A stretch of DNA of 64,000 nt, taken from positions 4,154,001 to 4,218,000 of the forward strand of contig NZ_LT670819.1 in NCBI RefSeq assembly GCF_900129855.1. The letters run 5' to 3'. The stretch is from Streptomyces sp. 3214.6 (GTDB lineage Bacteria > Actinomycetota > Actinomycetes > Streptomycetales > Streptomycetaceae). Within the stretch, counting starts at the first letter, position 1. Each line of letters starts with the position of its first letter. Position numbers and translations under genes: made by a program. The notes below the pieces were generated by a model. It was not told where the DNA came from. It did no database searches and saw only the letters and a program-made list of their open reading frames with translations. Of this stretch, positions 1-6,850 are shown in pieces.

Positions 1-329
1 GGACGCGTGCACGCGTTCACGAGCGGAGGCGATCCCGCCGCATGCGCGAGACGCGGCCGCCGCGGTAACCGTTCCGTGACCTCCACCACATTCATGAGAG
101 GCGCCTAAGAAGCGGGCTTGGCCAACGGTGTCGACCGGTGGTAGGTGCCGGGCAATCCGGGCGTAACGACGAAAGCCCATGATCACAGGCTTGATCACCT
201 GCGTCCGTAATGTCCGTTACGGCGTCAATAAAGAACGCGAGGCAGGGGAATTGGGGCGTCGATTGAACAACTGTGGCGCAGCACACGTTTCTTGAAGGTA
301 TGGAGGAGCCCCTGATACCGGTTGGACTC
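1..329. other. Non-coding leader upstream of the NlpC/P60 gene
   Basis: No convincing gene lies here. Visible structure includes TGATCA at 180-185 and again at 192-197 with a 6-nt spacer. A short inverted repeat, CCGTAA (205-210) with TTACGG (217-222), follows. These may be operator or leader-RNA elements for the hydrolase downstream. I looked for the conserved blocks of the c-di-AMP (ydaO) riboswitch that precedes some Streptomyces wall-hydrolase genes and did not find them. Confidence 0.4.
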
Positions 330-1130
330 ATGTCCCACACCGCTCACATACGCAGCCACCGGAAACCCCGCCGCAGCGCGTCGACGATCGCGATGCGGGC
401 CGGAGTCGCCAGTGGTGTCCTCGGCACGCTGGCCGTCGCCACGGCGGCCGGTTCGGCGAACGCCGCCGAGCCGGTGACGCAGACGCTCGAACTGCCCGTA
501 CTCACGGGCGACCTGGCCGCCCAGGTCGCGCAGTCCGCTCAGGCCACGCAGCAGGCCGCAGCGAACTACCAGCTGCAGGCCGAGCGTGACGCGGCCGCCG
601 CAGCAGCCGCCAAGGAGGCCAAGAAGGACCTCGCCGACGCCAAGGCCGAGGCTACGAAGAAGGCCGAGGCCGCCCGCAAGGCCGCCGCCGAGCGTGCCAC
701 GCGCAACGCCGAGCGGACCACGCTGGCCTCGACGTCCGCGCCGAGCAGCAGCTTCACCAGCACGTCCACGGCGACCGGTTCGGCCGCCGCCGTCATCGCG
801 TTCGTGAAGGCGCAGATCGGGGACGCCTACGTCTCCGGCGGCACGGGCCCGAACTCGTGGGACTGCTCGGGTCTGGTGCAGACCGCCTTCAAGCAGGTCG
901 GCATCGACCTGCCGCGCGTCTCGCAGGACCAGTCCACCGCCGGCACCCAGGTGTCGCTGGACAACCTGCAGCCGGGCGACATCCTCTACTGGGGCAGCGC
1001 GGGCAGCGCGTACCACGTGGCGGTGTACGTCGGCGACGGCATGTTCGTCGGTGCGCAGAACCCGTCCACCGGCGTGGCCGAGAAGCCGCTGTCGTACGAC
1101 CCGCCGACCGGAGCGGTGCGGGTGCTCTGA
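330..1130 (+). CDS. Secreted NlpC/P60 family cell-wall hydrolase
   Basis: Predicted secreted peptidoglycan endopeptidase of 266 aa. The N-terminus is basic, followed by a hydrophobic stretch ending in an Ala-rich signal-peptidase site near residue 45. Next come an Ala/Lys/Glu-rich probable coiled coil (about 60-140), a Ser/Thr linker, and a C-terminal NlpC/P60 domain. The catalytic Cys is Cys179 in WDCSGL and the His is His229 in YHVAVYVG. I chose ATG 330 rather than 273 because the signal peptide starts there. Family members cut the D-Glu/diamino-acid bond of stem peptides, and the coiled coil probably positions the enzyme at the wall. The gene is monocistronic, with a strong hairpin just downstream. 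Confidence 0.88.
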   Translation: MSHTAHIRSHRKPRRSASTIAMRAGVASGVLGTLAVATAAGSANAAEPVTQTLELPVLTGDLAAQVAQSAQATQQAAANYQLQAERDAAAAAAAKEAKKDLADAKAEATKKAEAARKAAAERATRNAERTTLASTSAPSSSFTSTSTATGSAAAVIAFVKAQIGDAYVSGGTGPNSWDCSGLVQTAFKQVGIDLPRVSQDQSTAGTQVSLDNLQPGDILYWGSAGSAYHVAVYVGDGMFVGAQNPSTGVAEKPLSYDPPTGAVRVL

Positions 1131-1167
1131 CACCCTCTCGGTGCCCGTGAGGGCGCCTCACGCACGG

Positions 1168-1200
1168 AAGGGCCGCAGCCGCTCGGGGGCAGCGGCCCTT
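1168..1200 (+). terminator. Hairpin terminator after the NlpC/P60 gene
   Basis: A perfect 9-bp stem, AAGGGCCGC (1168-1176) with GCGGCCCTT (1192-1200), encloses a 15-nt loop about 38 bases after the stop codon. It lacks a long T-run, as is common in Streptomyces. Confidence 0.7.
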
Positions 1201-1648
1201 CGGGCTCCGCCTGCCCGCCCGGCGGCGGGCCCGATCGCCCCGCAGCTCGACCGCTCGCGCGGTCGGCCACGGGCGCCGCTCCCCCGGCGCGTTCGGGCGC
1301 GCATCGGCGCCCCCTCCGGCCCCTCCCACGCCCCCTCCGCACCTCTCCCGCGCCGGGCCTTCTCTCGCCAGCCCCCTCCCACATCGGGCTGGCCTCCTCG
1401 GCCGCCCTCTGGGTGCGTTCGGGCTGGCGTCAGCCGCGCCTCTGGCGCGCTCGGCCACGCATCCCGGCCTCGGCCCTTCCCTCGTCGTGCGGGCACCGCG
1501 CGCCGCTCTCTCGGCCTGCTCGACCACACGGGCTTCGCGGCTGCCACTCCTCTCCCGGCACGCGGACGTAGCTGTCGCTCTCCTGGAATGCTCGGTGGGC
1601 GGGTTGTGGAGCTCCATGGCCTGTCCATGAGACGGAGGAGAGAACGTC
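1201..1648. other. 450-base intergenic region without a recognised gene
   Basis: Extremely G+C-rich and pyrimidine-biased on the + strand. Open frames occur on both strands, but none has a ribosome-binding site, a domain or a sensible amino-acid composition. The last bases carry the ribosome-binding site GGAGGAGAG of the deformylase gene. I see nothing else I can name. Confidence 0.4.
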
Positions 1649-2347
1649 ATGCCACGTGTGTTCGTGCAAGGGCAGCCGGTTGCCTCGTATCCGCCGTTCG
1701 CGCCGGAGGCCCGGGGTGGGTCGGTGCGGCGGATCACCGAGGTCGGTGAAGAGGTCCTGCACAAGTCCTGCCGGGACGTCACAGAGTTCGGGCCGGATCT
1801 GGCCGCGCTCATCGACGACATGTTCCTCACCATGTACGTCGCCGACGGGGCCGGCCTTGCGGCGAACCAGGTCGGTGTCGGACTGCGGGTCTTCGTCTAC
1901 GACTGCTGGGACGACGAAGGTGTCCGACATGTCGGACACATCGTCAATCCGGTGCTGGATCGGCTCGACCCGGCCGGGCGACGGCTGCTCGACGAGGGCG
2001 AGGGGTGCCTGTCGGTGCCGGGCGCCGTCATGGACGTACCGCGGCCGGACCGGGCCGTGGTGCGGGGATACGACCGGGAAGGCCGTCCGCTGGTCGTCGA
2101 GGGGCGCGGGTACTTCGCGCGGTGCCTGGAGCACGAGAGTGACCATCTCGACGGACAGGTCTATCTGGACCGGCTCTCGAAGAGAGGCCGGAAGGACGCC
2201 CTGCGGCAGGTCGCGGACCGGCGGGAAGAGGTCTTCGCACGCCGGGCCGCCAAGGCCACGGTCCTGAGCCAAGCCCAGTCCCAGGAGGCCCAGCCCCAGG
2301 AGGCCCGGTCCCAGGAGGCCCAGTCTCAGGCCCTGCCACAGTCATGA
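1649..2347 (+). CDS. def: Peptide deformylase
   Basis: Cytoplasmic metalloenzyme that removes the formyl group from the initiator Met of new proteins. All three family motifs are present: GAGLAANQ (67-74), EGCLS with metal-ligand Cys120, and HESDH (162-166) supplying two His ligands and the catalytic Glu. The length is 232 aa, somewhat long. The extra C-terminus (about 205-232) is a run of Ser-Gln-Glu-Ala repeats that look like recent codon-repeat expansion. The start is fixed by GGAGGAGAG eight bases upstream. A hairpin separates it from the convergent reductase gene. It may be one of several deformylases in the genome. Confidence 0.93.
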   Translation: MPRVFVQGQPVASYPPFAPEARGGSVRRITEVGEEVLHKSCRDVTEFGPDLAALIDDMFLTMYVADGAGLAANQVGVGLRVFVYDCWDDEGVRHVGHIVNPVLDRLDPAGRRLLDEGEGCLSVPGAVMDVPRPDRAVVRGYDREGRPLVVEGRGYFARCLEHESDHLDGQVYLDRLSKRGRKDALRQVADRREEVFARRAAKATVLSQAQSQEAQPQEARSQEAQSQALPQS

Positions 2348-2406
2348 GCCGGACCCGAACCCTGCCACCGCCCTGAGTCAGGCTCGGCCAACGCCCCCGG
2401 GCCGGA

Positions 2407-2425
2407 CCGGCCGCTGTACGGCCGG
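2407..2425. terminator. Hairpin between convergent def and reductase genes
   Basis: CCGGCCG (2407-2413) and CGGCCGG (2419-2425) form a perfect 7-bp stem with loop CTGTA. It lies between the ends of two convergent genes, so it probably acts as a shared terminator. Confidence 0.5.
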
Positions 2426-2487
2426 TGTTCTCCGGATCGGGGTGGTTGGCGTCCCAGGGGGTTCCCAGGGGGTGGGGTGGTTGGTGG

Positions 2488-3795
2488 TCAGGCCTTTGGG
2501 GCTACCTTGCTCAGGCCGTTGATGATGCGGTCCATCGCGTCGCCGCCCGTGGGGTCGGTCAGGTTGGCGAGCATCTTGAGGGTGAACTTCATCAGCAAGG
2601 GATGGGTCAGGCCGCGCTGGGCCGCGATCTTCATGACCTTCGGGTTGCCGATGAGCTTCACGAAGGCGCGGCCCAGCGTGTAGTAGCCGCCGTAGGTGTC
2701 CGCGAGGATCTGCGGGTAGCGCTGCAGGGCGAGTTCACGCTGGCCGAGGGTGGCGCGGGCGTGGGCCTGGACGATGACGTCGGCGGCGATCTGGCCGGAC
2801 TCCATGGCGTAGGCGATGCCCTCGCCGTTGAAGGGGTTCACCAGGCCGCCGGCGTCACCGACCAGCAGCAGCCCCTTGGTGTAGTGGGGCTTGCGGTTGA
2901 AGGCCATGGGGAGGGCGGCACCGCGGATCGGGCCGGTCATGTTCTCCGGGGTGTAGCCCCAGTCCTCCGGCATGGACGCGCACCAGGCTTTGAGGACCTC
3001 GCGCCAGTCGAGCTCCTTGAAGGAGTCGGAGGTGTTCAGCACGCCCAGGCCGACGTTCGACGTGCCGTCCCCCATGCCGAAGATCCAGCCGTAGCCCGGC
3101 AGCAGCCGGTCCTCGCCGGGGCCTCGGCGGTCCCACAGCTCCAGCCAGGACTCCAGGTAGTCGTCCTCGTGGCGCGGGGAGGTGAAGTAGGTGCGGACGG
3201 CGACGCCCATCGGGCGGTCCTCGCGGCGGTGCAGGCCCATCGCGAGCGAGAGGCGGGTGGAGTTGCCGTCGGCGGCCACCACCAGCGGGGCGTGGAAGGT
3301 GACTTCACGCTTCTCCTCGCCGAGCTTGGCGCGCACTCCGGTGATGCGGCCGGTGCGGTCGTCGATGATCGGGGCGCCGACGTTGCAGCGCTCGTACAGG
3401 CGGGCGCCCGCCTTCTGGGCCTGGCGGGCGAGCTGTTCGTCGAAGTCGTCGCGCTTGCGGACGAGGCCGTAGTCGGGGAAGGAGGCGAGATCCGGCCAGT
3501 CGAGCTGCAGGCGCACCCCGCCGCCGATGATCCTGAGGCCCTTGTTGCGCAGCCAGCCGGCCTCCTCGGAGATGTCGATGCCCATGGCCACGAGCTGCTT
3601 GGTGGCGCGCGGGGTGAGACCGTCGCCGCAGACCTTCTCGCGCGGGAACTCGGTCTTCTCGAGGAGGAGTACGTCGAGTCCGGCCTTGGCGAGGTAGTAG
3701 GCGGTCGTGGAGCCGGCCGGCCCCGCGCCGACGACGATCACGTCGGCGGTGTGCTCGGAGAAGGGCTCGGCGTGGGGCTCGTTCACGGCGGTCAC
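2488..3795 (-). CDS. Geranylgeranyl reductase family flavoprotein, probable menaquinone reductase (MenJ-like)
   Basis: FAD-dependent oxidoreductase of 435 aa. It has the dinucleotide-binding motif GAGPAGSTTAYYL (from residue 23), a second VAADGNSTRLS motif, and the FAD motif GDAGGLVNPFNGEG in the C-terminal half. Related enzymes reduce isoprenoid double bonds, and MenJ of mycobacteria reduces one unit of the menaquinone tail. The nearby menG and the mqn genes of this window make menaquinone the likely substrate, but this is inferred. The start is GTG with GGGGAGA about eight bases upstream; an in-frame GTG three codons later is also possible. It could instead act on phospholipid or archaeal-type isoprenoids. 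Confidence 0.8.
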   Translation of the reverse strand: MTAVNEPHAEPFSEHTADVIVVGAGPAGSTTAYYLAKAGLDVLLLEKTEFPREKVCGDGLTPRATKQLVAMGIDISEEAGWLRNKGLRIIGGGVRLQLDWPDLASFPDYGLVRKRDDFDEQLARQAQKAGARLYERCNVGAPIIDDRTGRITGVRAKLGEEKREVTFHAPLVVAADGNSTRLSLAMGLHRREDRPMGVAVRTYFTSPRHEDDYLESWLELWDRRGPGEDRLLPGYGWIFGMGDGTSNVGLGVLNTSDSFKELDWREVLKAWCASMPEDWGYTPENMTGPIRGAALPMAFNRKPHYTKGLLLVGDAGGLVNPFNGEGIAYAMESGQIAADVIVQAHARATLGQRELALQRYPQILADTYGGYYTLGRAFVKLIGNPKVMKIAAQRGLTHPLLMKFTLKMLANLTDPTGGDAMDRIINGLSKVAPKA

Positions 3796-3892
3796 GGCGG
3801 GATCTCCCCAAGTTCGGAATCTGCGTGCCGACCGGCACTGGACATGGGCAGTCTATTCAGCAGAATTGATCACCCCGCTGAAGGGCTGCCCA

Positions 3893-4399
3893 GTGAACCG
3901 AGCTCTCCCCGAAGTACGGCTGCGTGTTCCCACGGACGAGGACGCGGTCGCATGGCACCGGGTGTTCAACCACCCGGAGGTGATGGAGTTCCACGGAGGC
4001 AGATCCGCGGAGCTGTCCGCCTACGAGGAGCTCACCGCCCGCCAGCGGCGACACGACGCCGAGCACGGTTTCTGTCTGTGGACGATGCTGGACCGGGACG
4101 ACCGGGTCATCGGGTTCACGGGCGCCCAGCCGTGGCCGCGGGAGTGGGGTCCCAAGGGCGAGATCGAGATCGGGTGGCGGCTGGGGCGGGAGCACTGGGG
4201 GCGGGGATATGCGACGACGGCCGCGCGGATGACTCTGGAGCGGGTGCGGGCGGCCGGGGTGCCGGGGGTGGTGGCCATGGTCGACGCGCGCAACGAGCGG
4301 TCGATCGCCGTCGCGCAACGGCTGGGGATGCGGCTCTCGGAGGTGTTCCTGACGCCCGAGCTGGAGCGGGAAGGGCACTGCTACCGACTCACCTTGTGA
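3893..4399 (+). CDS. GNAT family N-acetyltransferase
   Basis: A 168-aa acyltransferase of the RimJ/RimL-like branch of GNAT. It contains IEIGWRLGREHWGRGYA (the acetyl-CoA binding segment) followed by ERSIAVAQRLGMR, the usual C-terminal helix. Such enzymes move an acetyl group from acetyl-CoA to an amine on a protein or small molecule; the substrate cannot be told. I chose GTG 3893, which has AAGGG seven bases upstream. A longer in-frame version would run into the divergent reductase gene and adds non-conserved sequence. It starts 97 bases from the reductase gene, so the two probably share a promoter region. Confidence 0.82.
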   Translation: MNRALPEVRLRVPTDEDAVAWHRVFNHPEVMEFHGGRSAELSAYEELTARQRRHDAEHGFCLWTMLDRDDRVIGFTGAQPWPREWGPKGEIEIGWRLGREHWGRGYATTAARMTLERVRAAGVPGVVAMVDARNERSIAVAQRLGMRLSEVFLTPELEREGHCYRLTL

Positions 4400-4504
4400 C
4401 TCTCTGTAGCGATCGGCGCAATTATTGGCTACAGAAAGACACTTGGCGCTTCCGGGCGGCACCCTCGGGCGGTTACCCTTCCAGTACCGCTGGGGGTGAC
4501 ATCT

Positions 4505-4846
4505 GTGCTCATACCACCCAAAACACCCGAAGTGCGCGTGCCGAGGTTCGTGGGTCTGATGGCCGTGGACGCGCGTGAGGCGGCCGCGGCGCAAGGCGTG
4601 CTGCTGGCCGCGCCGGACCGGCCCGACTTCCACCGCGCGGTCGTCGACTACGTCGTACGGCAGTACCCGCCGCCAGGTGTCGAGGTGCCGCGTGGCGCCG
4701 TCGTCACCGTGTGGTTCGACTTCGGGGAGGGGGAGGGCGGCGGAGGCGCGGGCGTGCGCGAGCCGCGTGTGCCGAGACCGGGCGGGGGCGGACTGCAGCG
4801 CGAGCTGGACCAGCCCGGGGATCCCTTCGAGGCGATCAGCAGGTAG
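4505..4846 (+). CDS. Small PASTA-domain protein
   Basis: A protein of about 113 aa dominated by one PASTA domain (residues about 10-70: VPRFVG, then VVDYVVRQYPPPGVEV and GAVVTVW). Glycine-rich and polar sequence follows. PASTA domains bind peptidoglycan fragments or beta-lactams, usually on extracellular parts of kinases or penicillin-binding proteins. This one has no signal peptide or membrane segment, so it may be cytoplasmic. GTG 4505 is preferred because GGGGGTGA ends five bases before it. The upstream GTG at 4496 would lie inside that ribosome-binding site. Confidence 0.75.
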   Translation: MLIPPKTPEVRVPRFVGLMAVDAREAAAAQGVLLAAPDRPDFHRAVVDYVVRQYPPPGVEVPRGAVVTVWFDFGEGEGGGGAGVREPRVPRPGGGGLQRELDQPGDPFEAISR

Positions 4847-4889
4847 AGGCGCAGGAGCGTGGCCTCGCAGGAGTGCCGAAAACCGGGCC

Positions 4890-5585
4890 TCAGGCGTCCT
4901 TGAAGCCTCGATGGAGGGTGACCACGCCGCCGGTCAGGTTGCGCCAGGCGACCTTCGACCAGCCTGCCTTGCGCAGGTGCTCGGCGAGGGCGGGCTGGTC
5001 GGGCCAGGCGCGGATGGACTCGGCGAGGTAGACGTAGGCGTCGGGGTTGGAGGAGACCGCGCGGGCGACCGGGGGCAGGGCGCGCATCAGGTACTCGGTG
5101 TAGACGGTCCGGAAGGGCGCCCAGGTCGGGTGCGAGAACTCGCAGATCACGACGCGTCCGCCGGGCCGGGTCACCCGGTACATCTCGCGCAGGGCGGCGT
5201 CGAAGTCCTGCACGTTGCGCAGGCCGAAGGAGATGGTGACGGCGTCGAAGGTGTCGTCCTTGAAGGGCAGCCGCGTCGCGTCCCCGGCCGTGAAGGGCAG
5301 CCAGGCGTGGTTCCGCTTGCCGACCTGGAGCATGCCGAGGGAGAAGTCGCAGGGGACGACGTAGGCGCCGGTGCGGGCGAAGGGGAGGGAGGAGGTCGCG
5401 GTGCCCGCGGCGAGGTCCAGGACCTTCTGGGCGGGGCGGGCGTCGACCGCCTTCGCGACCTCCTTGCGCCACCTCCGGTCCTGGCCCAGCGACAGCACGT
5501 CGTTGGTCAGGTCGTACCGTTCCGCCACGCGGTCGAACATCGAGGCGACTTCGTTGGGCTGCTTGTTCAGGGAAGCGCGGGTCAC
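4890..5585 (-). CDS. menG: Demethylmenaquinone methyltransferase
   Basis: Final methylation of menaquinone: S-adenosylmethionine methylates C2 of demethylmenaquinone at the membrane surface. The 231-aa protein has the UbiE/MenG N-terminus VASMFDRVAERYDLTN, the SAM-binding VLDLAAGTATSS, and the family signature FGLRNVQDFDAALREMYRV. It starts at GTG. It is the only MenG-like gene seen here and fits the mqn genes elsewhere in the window, which make the earlier intermediates from futalosine. It is convergent with the PASTA gene. Confidence 0.93.
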   Translation of the reverse strand: MTRASLNKQPNEVASMFDRVAERYDLTNDVLSLGQDRRWRKEVAKAVDARPAQKVLDLAAGTATSSLPFARTGAYVVPCDFSLGMLQVGKRNHAWLPFTAGDATRLPFKDDTFDAVTISFGLRNVQDFDAALREMYRVTRPGGRVVICEFSHPTWAPFRTVYTEYLMRALPPVARAVSSNPDAYVYLAESIRAWPDQPALAEHLRKAGWSKVAWRNLTGGVVTLHRGFKDA

Positions 5586-5617
5586 CCGTCCATTGTGGCA
5601 GCCCCTCCCTCACCGAC

Positions 5618-6850
5618 TCACGGCAGGAGCCTCGGCTTCTTCCGTGCCGCCACGTCCTCGACCCACCCGCACGCCAGCACGAAGACGCCGATCAGCAGCC
5701 AGCCCACGCCGAACATGAACCACTGACTGTCCAGCGGCAGGTACGTCTCGAACGCGGGGATGTCCCAGAACCGGTCGATCAGCGGGACGGCAAGGATCAG
5801 GGCGATCTCGTGCCAGAGGTAGATCGTCACCGCGCGCGCGTTGAAGACGGTGACGACGCGGTTCGTGCGCCGGAGCCGGGTGAGCCAGGCGAAGTCGATG
5901 CCGAAGTAGGCCTTCGCCCACATCAGCAGCATGACGAAGCCGGCCGACCAGAAGGCCTGCGCGAGCGGGATCTCGTCCAGGTCGTAGGTGCCGGTGTCCG
6001 CCTGGTGCGTGAAGGCGTACCAGCCGCCGAAGCCGATCGCCGCCAGCGACACCGAGGTCACCAGGGCCGGCTTCATGCGCTGCAGGACACCGTCGCGGTG
6101 CGCGAAGCCGAGCATCCAGCAGAAGAGGTACGTCGACAGGTCCCACAGCGCGCTGCCGGCACGGTTGTCCGGGCCTGCCCAGACGAAGTTCAGGACCAGG
6201 ATCGGCGCGAGGGAGAGCGCCAGCACGGGGACCGGGGCGAGCCGGAACAGCCGCAACAGCAGCGGGGAGAGCAGGACGAACCAGAGGTAGGTCCGCAGGT
6301 ACCAGAGGATCTCCCAGGCCTGCTCGCCCCAGGCGTTGCCCGGCGGGTCGCCCAGCGGCACGACCCAGTAGACGATCTCCCAGTTCGGCATCCAGTCGTG
6401 GACCAGCATCGCCAGGACGACGAAGACGCCCCAGAACCAGAAGGGGGGCAGGAGGCGGCGGAAGCGGCTCTCCACCACCTTCGGCGCCGGACGCTCCAGG
6501 GACTTCGCCATCAGGGTGCCGGCCAGGCCGAACATGACCCCCATGGAGGGGAAGACCATGCCGGCCCAGGCCCAGCCGAAGGTGTGATAGGCGACGACCC
6601 TCATCAGGGCGAGGGCGCGAAGGGTGTCGAAGTAGCGGTCCCGCTGGGGGGTGGCGGGCTCGACCGGAGGCGGGGGCTCGTCGACGGCGACGGCCTGCAC
6701 GTACTGGTACTGCTGAGGTTGCCCGTACCCCTCGCACCCGTACCCGTACCCATACCCGTACCCGTACGGGTATTGCGCCTGCGGCTGCGGCTGCGGCTGC
6801 GGCTGGTGCCCGTACTCGTAGCCGTGGCCCTGCTGATGGTCCCAGCTCAT
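5618..6850 (-). CDS. Acyltransferase-3 family integral membrane protein of an exopolysaccharide operon
   Basis: A 410-aa multi-spanning membrane protein with about ten hydrophobic segments. It opens its membrane domain with RDRYFDTLRALALMRVVAYH, the typical acyltransferase-3 start with catalytic His. The first 70 residues are a cytoplasmic Gln/Pro/Tyr/Gly repeat tail. Relatives O-acetylate or O-succinylate surface sugars. Its ATG overlaps the stop of the MatB-like gene by one base (TGATG), so the two are translationally coupled. The product probably decorates the polymer that the upstream synthase makes. The tail is encoded by short tandem repeats (about 6715-6815) that probably vary in length between strains. 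Confidence 0.85.
   Translation of the reverse strand: MSWDHQQGHGYEYGHQPQPQPQPQAQYPYGYGYGYGYGCEGYGQPQQYQYVQAVAVDEPPPPVEPATPQRDRYFDTLRALALMRVVAYHTFGWAWAGMVFPSMGVMFGLAGTLMAKSLERPAPKVVESRFRRLLPPFWFWGVFVVLAMLVHDWMPNWEIVYWVVPLGDPPGNAWGEQAWEILWYLRTYLWFVLLSPLLLRLFRLAPVPVLALSLAPILVLNFVWAGPDNRAGSALWDLSTYLFCWMLGFAHRDGVLQRMKPALVTSVSLAAIGFGGWYAFTHQADTGTYDLDEIPLAQAFWSAGFVMLLMWAKAYFGIDFAWLTRLRRTNRVVTVFNARAVTIYLWHEIALILAVPLIDRFWDIPAFETYLPLDSQWFMFGVGWLLIGVFVLACGWVEDVAARKKPRLLP

Noticed and set aside
1..329. A c-di-AMP (ydaO) riboswitch before the wall hydrolase
   Set aside because: The conserved blocks ending in GTCAGCTAACCTCG-like sequence are absent, so I cannot support it.
2425..4578. A 717-codon open frame on the + strand
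   Set aside because: It is antisense to the reductase and then crosses the GNAT gene; its composition is that of a high-G+C shadow frame.
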